This document shows positions 41,077 to 49,682 of a stretch of 64,000 nt of DNA, in pieces (the first letter of the stretch is position 1; each line of letters starts with the position of its first letter). Source of the stretch: Bizionia paragorgiae (GTDB lineage Bacteria > Bacteroidota > Bacteroidia > Flavobacteriales > Flavobacteriaceae); contig NZ_FNQK01000012.1 in assembly GCF_900107625.1 (NCBI RefSeq), positions 33,609 to 97,608 of the forward strand, in the 5' to 3' direction. The position numbers and the translations under genes are program-made. The notes under the pieces were generated by a model. It saw only the letters and a program-made list of their open reading frames with translations, did no database searches and was not told where the DNA came from.

Positions 41077-43645
41077 ACTGTCGCTTAAATATAGAAAGTA
41101 AAAGTACTATAATCAGAATTGAAATGATGCTAATAAGGATATAACTTGTATTATTTTTCTGTGGTGTTTCTAGGCTACCGTAGTAAACAAAAGCACTCCA
41201 ATAATATGGTGATTTTTTACTATTGCTAATCCCTGTATCATCTAAATACTTTAGTTTTGATTGCCAATTAGCATAAGATGCTGATTCTGAATTGCTATAA
41301 TCCTTATAAAATAGCGCCATAATCCTAGCGGTCGAAGCATCGCTAATTTGCCACAGAGAAAACAAAATATTCTTGGCTCCCGCATAACTAAAACCTCTTG
41401 CTAAACTCATTGGACCTTCGCCTTTTTGAAGTTTTCCAATACCGGTTTCACAAGCACTTAAAACAACTAGTTTTGGCGAGATATTTAAAGTGTAGAGTTC
41501 GTTTAGGTATAGCGTTTCGTCTGAAAACTCAATGTGTGCAGGAACGATAAAGTCACCACTACTTGCGTGTGTAGAAAGGTGTAAAATACTGTATTGAGAG
41601 GCGTGTTCTAAAAAGCTGCTTTTGGTGGCCGAATTATACATTAAAAACTTAGCGTCGACTTCTTGCTCGATGCTTTTTGCTTCGTATACTGTAAATTCTA
41701 AAGCTTGGTCTGTGCCTTCAAATACAGGGAATACACCAAGTAGACGGTTTGCAGTGTTCTGTTTTTTACTTTTTAAATATAAATCTACACTAGAATTGTA
41801 AACTATAGTATGGTCCCTAACCAAAAACGGCATCTTGTTAAAATTTGATGATTTCGTTTCTGAACTAAGCAAGGCTTCAAAAGGAATAAAATTTAGCAAA
41901 CCGTCTGGAATGATAACTATGTTTTTTTTAAGTTGAATAGCTTCTAATTGTAATGTGTTATACATAGCAAAAGCTTGATGGGTATAGCCGGAAACGTCAT
42001 TGTTTATAACTGAAGCATTATCAAACAGATGAATAAATGACTGTATTGCAGAAATTGTTTTTTTATCCAATTCGATAGCCTTGAAATCAAGGGACTTGTC
42101 TGTTAAAACAAACTGGTATATGTGCTTATTACCATAAAAGTAAGTCACTAAAGCCGCCTCTTTTTGTTGCAGATTCTCTTTTAAACTATTATAGTCAATA
42201 CCCGTAAAACCTTCAGTGGTATAACGAGTTTGAATGCTCTTTTGTAGTCTTCGTAGAGCAATATTTACGCTGTTTAGTGAGTCTCTCAATGGTGTAGCGT
42301 AATCCGTTCCCGGCTTTGAATACGGCGTTTTTATGAGTTTGCTTGTTAGTTGTTCTTGAGTTTTTAAAAGTTGCTGTTCTTTAATTAGTAAGGAGTCTTT
42401 AGGGTGTCGTGCTAATAAATTCTTTTTGGATAGGTTTTCTTTTAAGAGAAAGGCTTTGCTGTTTTCGGCATATTGTAAAGCACGTTGTGTATAAATGGGA
42501 TTGTCACTGTGAATTTGCAACTGATAGAGTAGGGCAATACTATTTTCACTGCGACGTCTATTTGAAGCTAATTCGACAAGTTTTGCTTCTTGAGAGGTGA
42601 TTTGAGAACTGAGTAAATTAGAAACATAAAAACCAAGATCGTAATATTCTAAGGCGTTTTCAGGGTTTTTTTGTAAGGCGGCTAAGGCATCAAATAAATC
42701 AATAAAGGTGTTTTCAGGAAAAAGAGTATGGGTTTCAGGGAGACTGTTTTTATTGTAATCTGGAAGTAAGGCGCTCAGTCCCTGATGCAAGGCTTTTTTT
42801 GCCTCGTCGTTCCTACCTAGTAAGAGGTATATTTTGGCTTCTTCGTGTTTTAGTTTTGCTAGTTCTCGTGCTGAGGTAAGTGTGTTGTTCCAATACTGCA
42901 TTAAGGATCTAAATAACTTTAATCCCTTGTCGTAATCCCCGTTTTGCATTGCAGCATTGTAAGCTATTTGTTGGTCTTCAAAACGAAAAGGAATAGGTGG
43001 TGTATGTAAGCCAGTACCGCACATCGCTATTCTGTTTTCATTTAATGTCAGCTGACTCGTTTTTTTAATCTGCTGTAACCGCCTTTGCTCGACCGGGTGT
43101 TTTATTGATAATTGAATCCCTTTGTGGGCAATTTCTATAGCTAAGTTGTGCTTGCCAAGTTTCTGGTATAGGTTAGCTAAATTAACGGCGCCAACAACCT
43201 GTTGTTTTATGTTATTTTGACTTTGGGCTAATGCCGTATAGTATTTTATAGTGTTTTCGGCGTTGGTGTAGTTGTTTGTTTTATGATATAGAACCCCTAA
43301 ATTAATTAAACAGTGCTCTATAATATCGTACTTAAAAACAGTGGCTATCTTTTCTTTTTTATATAATTCCCACGCTTTTTCATAGGTGGATATTGCCGAC
43401 TGGTAGTGGTGGGTTTTTTCTAAGTAATAGGCTTTGTTGATTAGGAGATTTATAAAGGCGAGATAATCATCCTTGGATTTTAAAGCTTCTTCAAATTCTT
43501 TTATTTCAGAGTCTAAAGTCGTTAAGGCCTCTGTGGTGCGTGTTGCGTTAAACTTTTCGGTGGCGGTATAAATACGTTCTTCTAAGTTTTGAGAAAATAG
43601 TTTTCCGCATAAGATAATGCATAGAATGAGTATGGCGTGTTTCAT
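41045..43645 (-). CDS. TPR-CHAT (caspase-like) protease, membrane anchored
   Basis: An 866-residue protein. Signal peptide MKHAILILCIILCGKLFSQ, many TPR-type helices (residues about 30-420; for example HYQSAISTYEKAWELYKKEK and GKHNLAIEIAHKGIQLSIKH), a coiled linker (about 420-480), and a CHAT domain (about 540-815). The CHAT His-Cys dyad is visible: HLSTH (H693) and VVLSACETGIG (C732). One TM helix (about 835-853, LISIISILIIVLLLSIF) and a basic tail close the protein. The protease would face the periplasm. It overlaps the retropepsin gene and follows the PKD/barrel gene by 51 bases. CHAT proteins cleave partner proteins in several defence and signalling systems; here the target is unknown. 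Confidence 0.9.
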   Translation of the reverse strand: MKHAILILCIILCGKLFSQNLEERIYTATEKFNATRTTEALTTLDSEIKEFEEALKSKDDYLAFINLLINKAYYLEKTHHYQSAISTYEKAWELYKKEKIATVFKYDIIEHCLINLGVLYHKTNNYTNAENTIKYYTALAQSQNNIKQQVVGAVNLANLYQKLGKHNLAIEIAHKGIQLSIKHPVEQRRLQQIKKTSQLTLNENRIAMCGTGLHTPPIPFRFEDQQIAYNAAMQNGDYDKGLKLFRSLMQYWNNTLTSARELAKLKHEEAKIYLLLGRNDEAKKALHQGLSALLPDYNKNSLPETHTLFPENTFIDLFDALAALQKNPENALEYYDLGFYVSNLLSSQITSQEAKLVELASNRRRSENSIALLYQLQIHSDNPIYTQRALQYAENSKAFLLKENLSKKNLLARHPKDSLLIKEQQLLKTQEQLTSKLIKTPYSKPGTDYATPLRDSLNSVNIALRRLQKSIQTRYTTEGFTGIDYNSLKENLQQKEAALVTYFYGNKHIYQFVLTDKSLDFKAIELDKKTISAIQSFIHLFDNASVINNDVSGYTHQAFAMYNTLQLEAIQLKKNIVIIPDGLLNFIPFEALLSSETKSSNFNKMPFLVRDHTIVYNSSVDLYLKSKKQNTANRLLGVFPVFEGTDQALEFTVYEAKSIEQEVDAKFLMYNSATKSSFLEHASQYSILHLSTHASSGDFIVPAHIEFSDETLYLNELYTLNISPKLVVLSACETGIGKLQKGEGPMSLARGFSYAGAKNILFSLWQISDASTARIMALFYKDYSNSESASYANWQSKLKYLDDTGISNSKKSPYYWSAFVYYGSLETPQKNNTSYILISIISILIIVLLLSIFKRQYGKRSQRVPS

Positions 43646-43696
43646 CTTGAGAACGATTCTTATTTTTTTATTTATGCATCAAAAATGAGTCCGTAA

Positions 43697-45655
43697 TTAA
43701 AACTTCCACAAAGCATAGAGTTGTAAATAATTATAATCCTCTTTAAAATTAAAGACATATCGCAGACCTGCTGTGGGGCCTATACGGGCAAATCCGGCGG
43801 TAGCCTCGATTAGTAAACCTGTTCTAAAATGAGTAAAGCTATTAGTTATTTCGTTTTCCGTTTCAAATGTGTTCATTAATAAATTGATTTCTGATTGCTG
43901 GCCTTCGTATTGCTCTACTTTAATATGTTCAGTTTTTTGCTCACTCACAGAAAAAGCACCCTGTAAACCGGCTCCTAATCCTATGTAGTTATTAATATTA
44001 TAACGGACTAATACAGGGATTTCCCAATCTATATTGTCGTAAGATTGTTCTGTAGTGGTACGTTGAAATCCGAAAAGCCCTGTTGGAGAATCGATGTTTT
44101 CTTCACGTACCGTTGTATTTCCTTTATAAGAATGAAAGCTGTTTAATAACTCGACTTGCCAATACCAACGGTACGATTTGTAAGGCGATACTGTGGTACC
44201 AATAAAATAGCTTTTAGAGTCTTGTAAATCAGAATACGAATTATAGCCTGTTTTAGCACCAATAGAAATACCAGGCAAGAAGCGTGTGGTAGAATAATTA
44301 GTAATAATAGGATCGTTTTTATCGAAGATAATAGCTGTTCTTGACTTTGTTTTTTTCTTGTGAAAATCGTCGCTAAACTTAATGCTGTATTTTACAAATC
44401 CCTTTGTGGAATCGTAGTCTTTAACCTGTTTTTGTTCACTGCCCGGTAAATAGATGTTTTTAAAAGTGAAAATCGCCTGGGTATCGGTAAAGGTAGTGTC
44501 TAAGCAACTGTATTGTACAACTTCTTTAGGGCAGATTTTACACTTCGGATACATGTCTTCCACGCGAATGGACGATTTGTCAAACATCTCCGGGATATCG
44601 GTTTCTAGTCTAATAGTTGTTGCTGGTCCTTCACCATTATTTTGAAATTTTATCTTGAATTTAGGTGTTTTATAACGGACAAGGCGGTAGTTTAGAAAAG
44701 TGGCATTGGAGGACATTTTATTAGGGTCGTGCGAGGTTACAATTTCCATTTCCATGTCTTTTACCTTGTGGTTTTGGTAGTTGTCGTCAGGGACATAAAC
44801 GCCTCTAATAGTTACAATGGCACTCGTGTCCTTTATCATTTCGGGTGTTGTTTTTAAAGTGTAAAATAAATTGCGCTCCTCGTTAGGTTTCATGTTTTTA
44901 AAAGCAATGGTTTGTGAAGCGCGGTACTTTGCTTGTGATTCCGCTAAGGTTAACGGAAGGTTTAGTCTTTCAGTCGAATCTTGAACAATTGTTTTAAATT
45001 GGTAAGGTTGCCGTGTGGTGCTAGCGTAAAAATAATCGGTGTTTACAATGTCGTTGGCCACGATCACTTCCGAAGAGCTAATGTCCTTTTCATTGTGGTA
45101 AAACCGGGCATCAGACATTTCAAAATTATCTGCTTTAAATTGTGCTTCGTTATAAAAGAGATGAAGTGTGCCGTTAGTTTCATAATCTTTGGTGTTTTTA
45201 TAGCGCATAACAACAACGATGTCTTCCTCGGGCATAGGTTCTCGGTTTCGTACTAAATCTAAAGCAGTAGTTAAAGAAGCACTACTGTTATCTGTATCCG
45301 TAGCAGCGTCTATTCTTATTTTTTTAGGACGTGAAACGGGTGGTTTTCCTGAAGAATACATATTGGTTGTCCATAACCGAACATCATAATCTTTAGCTTT
45401 TTTATAGGTGTGTTTGGGCTGTGCTTCTCTACTGTAAGAGCCGTCTCCAAACTCCCAAAAATACGTGTAAAAGGCTTTTGGTGCCCCAGCTGTTTGAAGT
45501 AGTTCTGGTGTTTTTGCATTAATTGTGACGGTATTATTCACTTTGCTATAGTTGATTTCAGACTGGCCTCTGGTGGTGTCAGTACTAGGGGTTGCTGTTT
45601 GTGAAAACATGAGGGTCGTGGTAAGAAAAAGGATGATGCTAAAGCAAGTTTTCAT
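43697..45655 (-). CDS. Exported PKD-domain protein with C-terminal outer-membrane barrel
   Basis: A 652-residue protein with a signal peptide (CFSIILFLTTTLMFSQ). A PKD-type domain follows (about residues 60-112, YFWEFGDGSYSREAQPKHTYKKAKDYDVRLW), then immunoglobulin-like beta segments up to ~450, including a four-Cys stretch (CKICPKEVVQYSC, about 375-387). The last ~190 residues look like an outer-membrane beta-barrel (FLPGISIGAKTGYNSYSD ... ending YLQLYALWKF). It heads the minus-strand run barrel-CHAT-retropepsin. Its promoter has TATATTTA, four bases and GCCATTAATC, close to the cassette initiation motif. Function unknown; a surface sensor is plausible. Confidence 0.82.
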   Translation of the reverse strand: MKTCFSIILFLTTTLMFSQTATPSTDTTRGQSEINYSKVNNTVTINAKTPELLQTAGAPKAFYTYFWEFGDGSYSREAQPKHTYKKAKDYDVRLWTTNMYSSGKPPVSRPKKIRIDAATDTDNSSASLTTALDLVRNREPMPEEDIVVVMRYKNTKDYETNGTLHLFYNEAQFKADNFEMSDARFYHNEKDISSSEVIVANDIVNTDYFYASTTRQPYQFKTIVQDSTERLNLPLTLAESQAKYRASQTIAFKNMKPNEERNLFYTLKTTPEMIKDTSAIVTIRGVYVPDDNYQNHKVKDMEMEIVTSHDPNKMSSNATFLNYRLVRYKTPKFKIKFQNNGEGPATTIRLETDIPEMFDKSSIRVEDMYPKCKICPKEVVQYSCLDTTFTDTQAIFTFKNIYLPGSEQKQVKDYDSTKGFVKYSIKFSDDFHKKKTKSRTAIIFDKNDPIITNYSTTRFLPGISIGAKTGYNSYSDLQDSKSYFIGTTVSPYKSYRWYWQVELLNSFHSYKGNTTVREENIDSPTGLFGFQRTTTEQSYDNIDWEIPVLVRYNINNYIGLGAGLQGAFSVSEQKTEHIKVEQYEGQQSEINLLMNTFETENEITNSFTHFRTGLLIEATAGFARIGPTAGLRYVFNFKEDYNYLQLYALWKF

Positions 45656-45665
45656 AACGGTCTAA

Positions 45666-45687
45666 GATTAATGGCTTTATAAATATA
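45666..45687 (-). promoter_or_regulatory. Promoter core of PKD/CHAT operon
   Basis: Minus-strand TATATTTA (45687-45680), four bases, GCCATTAATC (45675-45666). This matches the -7 and initiation motifs of the cassettes at 39.2-39.9 kb. The upstream operator is not recognisable (about half of the positions match). Confidence 0.4.
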
Positions 45688-45811
45688 GTAAAAACAATGA
45701 GAGCGATAATTGCTTGTAGGTGAGAATTTTATGATAGCTCATGTCGTGAAGTGTAATATAAACGCTATATAATGATGTGTTTACTACCTTCTGTTTTAAT
45801 ATTTTAAACGA

Positions 45812-45846
45812 TAAAAAAGCCAAAAACCGAAGTTTCTGACTTTCTT
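45812..45846 (-). terminator. Terminator after lipoprotein gene
   Basis: Imperfect stem GTCAGAAAC / GTTTTTGGC with loop TTCG on the minus strand, followed by six T. Confidence 0.65.
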
Positions 45847-45862
45847 TTAAGTAGGGATTTAA

Positions 45863-46843
45863 TTATGGTAGAGCATTAATAGCACCATGTACAGTATCGC
45901 TATCTCCAGTAACAAGGTCGTCTAGGGTAAATATAATGATGTCGTCGTTGGTAATGGTAACGGGTTTAATCGCATATTTCCAAACGTCATTTTCGGTGGT
46001 TATAAAAATGAGGTGACATTCTAATCCAATTGGGATTTGGCCGTAGTGTTCACTAAATGCTTGGTGAACTTCTTCAAAGGTATCTAAACTAGCTAATCCA
46101 TAAGCTTCGCCATCATAAGATAAATACACCGCACTATTATTAAAACTGTAGCCTTCTGGAACTTTTACTAAGATTTGTGTTTTTGGTCTCGGGTCATTGT
46201 AAAATCGATCAATATTACTCCATCCAAATCCTTCTAAGGCAGCGTAATACTGTCCGTTTTCGTTAAACAAACCTCCGTTTGTTGCGGGGTTGACTTCTTC
46301 CCAAGTTAGGTTTCCTTCTTCATCAATATCGCCATTCCATAAGGTCATTGCAGGGTCAAATCCGCCAGTAAGTCCCGAAGGTACCAATAGGCTAACACCA
46401 CAATTAGTATCTAAGGCTAATCCGTTATTAGTTGCTTCTAAAAAGAACTCGCCACCTGTAATTATTAAGGTTTTGTCTCCGTTTGGTAAACGTCCCATAG
46501 TCGGTTTATTGGTTAAAAGCATATTGCCTTTTTCGAAAATCTCCACATACTCTAAGTCAATAGTACCAGAAACAGGATCTCCGTTTAGAGTTAAACACGC
46601 GGTGTTGATACTAATTTGAACCCCATTTGTAGTTGTTAGCGTTACAAAGCCATCATTGGCATCAAATTGAAAATGTTGCGTATTGTCGTCCATAGCTTGT
46701 TGTCTTATGTTTTCAAATTCTGCTGGAGTCGCTACCGGATCGCTGGTGTAAAAATCGGTGCTTTCTTCTTTTGTACTACAGCTTGTAATTAATGTCAAAG
46801 CGGTAATAGTTAAGGTTGTAAATAGATGTTTAAAATGTTTCAT
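45863..46843 (-). CDS. Lipoprotein of unknown function
   Basis: A 326-residue lipoprotein (signal TTLTITALTLITSC, Cys about residue 22). The mature part is beta-rich, with TTTNGVQISINTACLTLNGDPVSGTIDLEYVEIFEKGNMLLTNKPTMG, similar in feel to ZU5/Ig-like modules that Bacteroidota attach to surface proteins, and a second half ending TNDDIIIFTLDDLVTGD. No catalytic residues are apparent. It lies between the PKD/CHAT operon and the small duplicated exported protein, with its own terminator. Confidence 0.75.
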   Translation of the reverse strand: MKHFKHLFTTLTITALTLITSCSTKEESTDFYTSDPVATPAEFENIRQQAMDDNTQHFQFDANDGFVTLTTTNGVQISINTACLTLNGDPVSGTIDLEYVEIFEKGNMLLTNKPTMGRLPNGDKTLIITGGEFFLEATNNGLALDTNCGVSLLVPSGLTGGFDPAMTLWNGDIDEEGNLTWEEVNPATNGGLFNENGQYYAALEGFGWSNIDRFYNDPRPKTQILVKVPEGYSFNNSAVYLSYDGEAYGLASLDTFEEVHQAFSEHYGQIPIGLECHLIFITTENDVWKYAIKPVTITNDDIIIFTLDDLVTGDSDTVHGAINALP

Positions 46844-46917
46844 GATTTCTAAAATTTAAATGGTTATATGCGGTTTTTAAACTGGATGCTGACACTCAGC
46901 ATCCAGTGTGATTGGTT

Positions 46918-47376
46918 TTATTTGTTGATTTCTGAGCTTGCCACGATTTTGTAGTAAACAACCTCGCCGCTAGAAACTAATTGTATCATTCTATTAGCAG
47001 TGGCTTCGCTAGAAGAAAACCCTTTGGCATAACTGTTTTCACTTTGAACTTCCCAGAAATACAATCTGTTTTCAGGTTTGTTAATATCACTTCTTAGTAA
47101 AAAATAACTGGTAATGATGTGTTGGGTAACAATTAAGCCTTCACTTGCTAATCTTACCCGACGTTCTGCGGATTCTAATGAGGATGCCGTTCCTGAAAAC
47201 ACGCCGGCATTTGTAGTTACCGACCAATTAAAAATTTCAACGAGGTCTTCTTTTATAATGTCTGATGTTAAAAGATCAGACGAGTTAAAGTGTGTAGGTA
47301 TAGCGTTTGGTGTATTAGCTTGTGCTGTAAATAATCCAAAAATTAGGGCTGCGGTAATTAAAATTGACTTTCTCAT
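46918..47376 (-). CDS. Exported protein with two internal repeats
   Basis: A 152-residue protein with signal peptide MRKSILITAALIFGLFTAQA. The mature part contains two ~40-residue copies of one unit: FNWSVTTNAGVFSGTASSLE... (about residues 48-87) and YFWEVQSENSYAKGFSSSEA... (about 106-146). Both share aromatic-W-x-V, a Gly-x-Ser-Ser turn, and a helix with R..L.SEG/SSG before a final strand. No family is recognised. It diverges from the ECF sigma gene, with about 150 bp between starts. Confidence 0.72.
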   Translation of the reverse strand: MRKSILITAALIFGLFTAQANTPNAIPTHFNSSDLLTSDIIKEDLVEIFNWSVTTNAGVFSGTASSLESAERRVRLASEGLIVTQHIITSYFLLRSDINKPENRLYFWEVQSENSYAKGFSSSEATANRMIQLVSSGEVVYYKIVASSEINK

Positions 47377-47525
47377 GATTTCTAAATTTTAATGAGTTAA
47401 TAATTGTTGTAATAATTTTGCCATGCTGGCTTTTACAACCTTATATCAAAAGCATTTTCAATTTGTTACCCTTTTATTTAAAACTTTTTATAAATTAGTT
47501 GAAAACCAACCAATTAATAAGGGGT

Positions 47526-48110
47526 ATGAGTGATAAAGAAATACACGAAGACCAAAAGTATATTAACGGATTACTTCAAAATAATAGTTTTATAATACAA
47601 GCTATATATGATAAGTTTGTGCCTAAGGTTATAAATTATATCAAGCAAAATAGCGGGAGTGCACCCCAAGCAAAAGATATTATTCAAGAGGTGTTGATTA
47701 CTATTTATAACCAAGCCCAGCAAAAAGGTCTGCAATTAACCTGTCCGTTCGAAGCTTATTTTTTTCTATTGTGTAAAAGAAAGTGGCTAAATGAATTAAA
47801 AAAGAATTCCAATAAAGAGGTAACAATTAATGAAGAGGTCTTATCTAAAGATGACGACGCTTTTACTCTAGCTTCCGAAACTACGGTGTTTGGTGAGCAG
47901 CAGGAGTTGTTTAATACCATGTTTCAAAAGTTAGGGGACGCTTGTAAAGAGCTTCTAAAAGCAACTTTTAAAATTAAATCGATGGAAGAGGTGGCTAAAA
48001 GTTTAAATATTACTTATGCTTACGCTCGAAAAAAGAAATCGCTATGTATTGGTAAGCTTACTAAATTAGTGCAAGAGTCGCCTAAATTTAAACAGATTAA
48101 TACCTATTAA
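47526..48110 (+). CDS. ECF-type RNA polymerase sigma factor
   Basis: A 194-residue sigma-70 family protein. Region 2 covers about residues 15-90 (NSFIIQAIYDKFVPKVINYIKQN, AKDIIQEVLITIYNQA) and region 4 about 135-180 (MEEVAKSLNITYAYARKKKSLCIGKL). Between them is an acidic linker. The ATG at 47526 is chosen over a TTG 27 bases upstream because only the later start gives a typical N-terminus. The membrane TPR protein follows after one base, the usual sigma/anti-sigma arrangement. Confidence 0.88.
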   Translation: MSDKEIHEDQKYINGLLQNNSFIIQAIYDKFVPKVINYIKQNSGSAPQAKDIIQEVLITIYNQAQQKGLQLTCPFEAYFFLLCKRKWLNELKKNSNKEVTINEEVLSKDDDAFTLASETTVFGEQQELFNTMFQKLGDACKELLKATFKIKSMEEVAKSLNITYAYARKKKSLCIGKLTKLVQESPKFKQINTY

Positions 48111-48111
48111 A

Positions 48112-48849
48112 ATGGAAGAAAAAGACTTTGTTTTATTCGACAACTATTTGCAGGGAGACCTGGCAGAAGATGAAGAGCTTGCGTTTAAAAACCGTTTGGA
48201 ATCGGATGGTGATTTTAAGAAGCAATTTATGACGTACAAAGCGCTATCGGGATATTTGGAACATACTTTGAGTCCTGAAGCCAGTGCGTTTACACAAAAT
48301 TTAGAACAGATTTCTCAAGCACATTTTAGTGCGAGCGAAGAGCGAGTAGACAAACCCGATCGAAAAGGATTTAATTATGCGCGATTAGCTATCGCCGCTA
48401 GTGTGGCTTTTTTAATCGGTATATTTTTATTTAACCAAATAAAAACACCGAGTTATACTGATTTTAATACGCATGAACCTATAGAGCTGACCCTGCGTGC
48501 TGGGAATGTGAAAGATTTAGTAGAGGCTACTAAGGCTTTTAATAATAAAGACTACGCTAAAGCTAACGCTATTTTAGAAGGCCTGTTAGTTGATGATCCT
48601 GAGAATGTACAGCTGCAATTATACTTCGCTATTACCAATATAGAATTGGATCAATTTGATAGTGCCGACGCTATGCTCAACACTATTTCTCAAGGAAAGT
48701 CGGTGTATAAGTACCGCGCTATTTGGTATAAAGCCTTGAGCGCCCTAAAACAAGGTGAAACCGAAGAGGTAAAAGCTTTATTGAAGCAACTGCCTGAGGA
48801 GGCTGATGATTATGAACAAGCTCATAGATTGTTAAATAAGTTAGACTAG
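48112..48849 (+). CDS. Membrane TPR protein, probable anti-sigma factor
   Basis: A 245-residue protein. The cytosolic N-terminus (about residues 1-85, DFVLFDNYLQGDLAEDEELAFKNRLESDGDFKKQF) resembles anti-sigma domains of Bacteroidota. One TM helix follows (about 90-106, LAIAASVAFLIGIFLFN) and a periplasmic TPR region (about 130-245, NNKDYAKANAILEGLLVDDPENVQLQLYFAITNIELDQFDSADAML). The position one base after the sigma gene supports control of that sigma factor. The TPR part could receive an envelope signal. Confidence 0.82.
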   Translation: MEEKDFVLFDNYLQGDLAEDEELAFKNRLESDGDFKKQFMTYKALSGYLEHTLSPEASAFTQNLEQISQAHFSASEERVDKPDRKGFNYARLAIAASVAFLIGIFLFNQIKTPSYTDFNTHEPIELTLRAGNVKDLVEATKAFNNKDYAKANAILEGLLVDDPENVQLQLYFAITNIELDQFDSADAMLNTISQGKSVYKYRAIWYKALSALKQGETEEVKALLKQLPEEADDYEQAHRLLNKLD

Positions 48850-48870
48850 TTATTAATAGAAATACCCACT

Positions 48871-48901
48871 AAAAAGTCAGTGTTTAACCGCTGACTTTTT
48901 T
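48871..48901 (+). terminator. Terminator of sigma/anti-sigma operon
   Basis: AAAAAGTCAG / CTGACTTTTTT, loop of ten bases. Its T-run is immediately followed by the tatD promoter element. Confidence 0.85.
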
Positions 48902-48908
48902 ATTTTTG
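48901..48908 (+). promoter_or_regulatory. tatD promoter -7 element
   Basis: TATTTTTG is a perfect TAnnTTTG that overlaps the last base of the preceding terminator. The ATG is four bases downstream, so the mRNA may be leaderless. Confidence 0.55.
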
Positions 48909-48912
48909 CAAA

Positions 48913-49680
48913 ATGATAATTACAGATACACATACTCATTTATATAGTGAAGCTTTTGATGAGGACAGAGCCGAAATGATGCAACGCACATTAGATGCTA
49001 ATGTTACTCGATTATTTATTCCTGCTATCGATTCTACCTATACCGAAGCGATGCTTCAGCTTGAAAAAGACTACCCCGAACATGTGTTTTTAATGATGGG
49101 GCTGCATCCTACCCACGTTAAGGAAAACTATAAAGAGGAGTTGGCTCATGTTAAAGATATGCTTGCTAGTCATACCTTTTATGCCGTTGGAGAAATTGGT
49201 ATAGACTTGTATTGGGATAAAGAGACTTTAGCTATGCAAAAGGAAGCCTTTAAATATCAGATACAATTAGCTAAAAAACATAAATTACCTATAGTGATCC
49301 ACTGTCGGGAAGCTTTTGACGAGGTTTTTGAAGTTTTAGAAGAAGAGAAAAGTGATGATTTATATGGTATATTTCATTGTTTTACTGGAACTATAGAGCA
49401 CGCAAAGTTGGCGATTTCCTATAATATGAAATTAGGAATCGGTGGTGTGGCAACCTTTAAAAATGGTAAAATCGATCAGTTTTTAGATACGATCGATTTA
49501 AAACATATTGTTTTAGAAACCGATGCGCCGTATTTAGCACCGCATCCATTTCGAGGAAAAAGAAATGAAAGCAGCTATATTGTAAAAGTTCTCGAAAAAT
49601 TATCGGAGATTTACAATCTTACTCAAGAAGAAATTGCAGCGGTAACCACCGAAAACTCAAAAGCCGTATTCGGTATATAA
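48913..49680 (+). CDS. tatD: TatD-family metal-dependent hydrolase (DNase)
   Basis: A 255-residue TIM-barrel hydrolase related to TatD/YcfH 3'-5' DNases. Metal ligands are visible in DTHTHLYSEAFDEDR (HxH), EIGIDLYWD, IVIHCREAFDE, GIFHCFTG and LETDAPYLAPHPFRGKRNE. It is followed after two bases by the asparaginase gene; the stop TAA and next ATG almost touch, so they form an operon. Confidence 0.9.
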   Translation: MIITDTHTHLYSEAFDEDRAEMMQRTLDANVTRLFIPAIDSTYTEAMLQLEKDYPEHVFLMMGLHPTHVKENYKEELAHVKDMLASHTFYAVGEIGIDLYWDKETLAMQKEAFKYQIQLAKKHKLPIVIHCREAFDEVFEVLEEEKSDDLYGIFHCFTGTIEHAKLAISYNMKLGIGGVATFKNGKIDQFLDTIDLKHIVLETDAPYLAPHPFRGKRNESSYIVKVLEKLSEIYNLTQEEIAAVTTENSKAVFGI

Positions 49681-49682
49681 TT

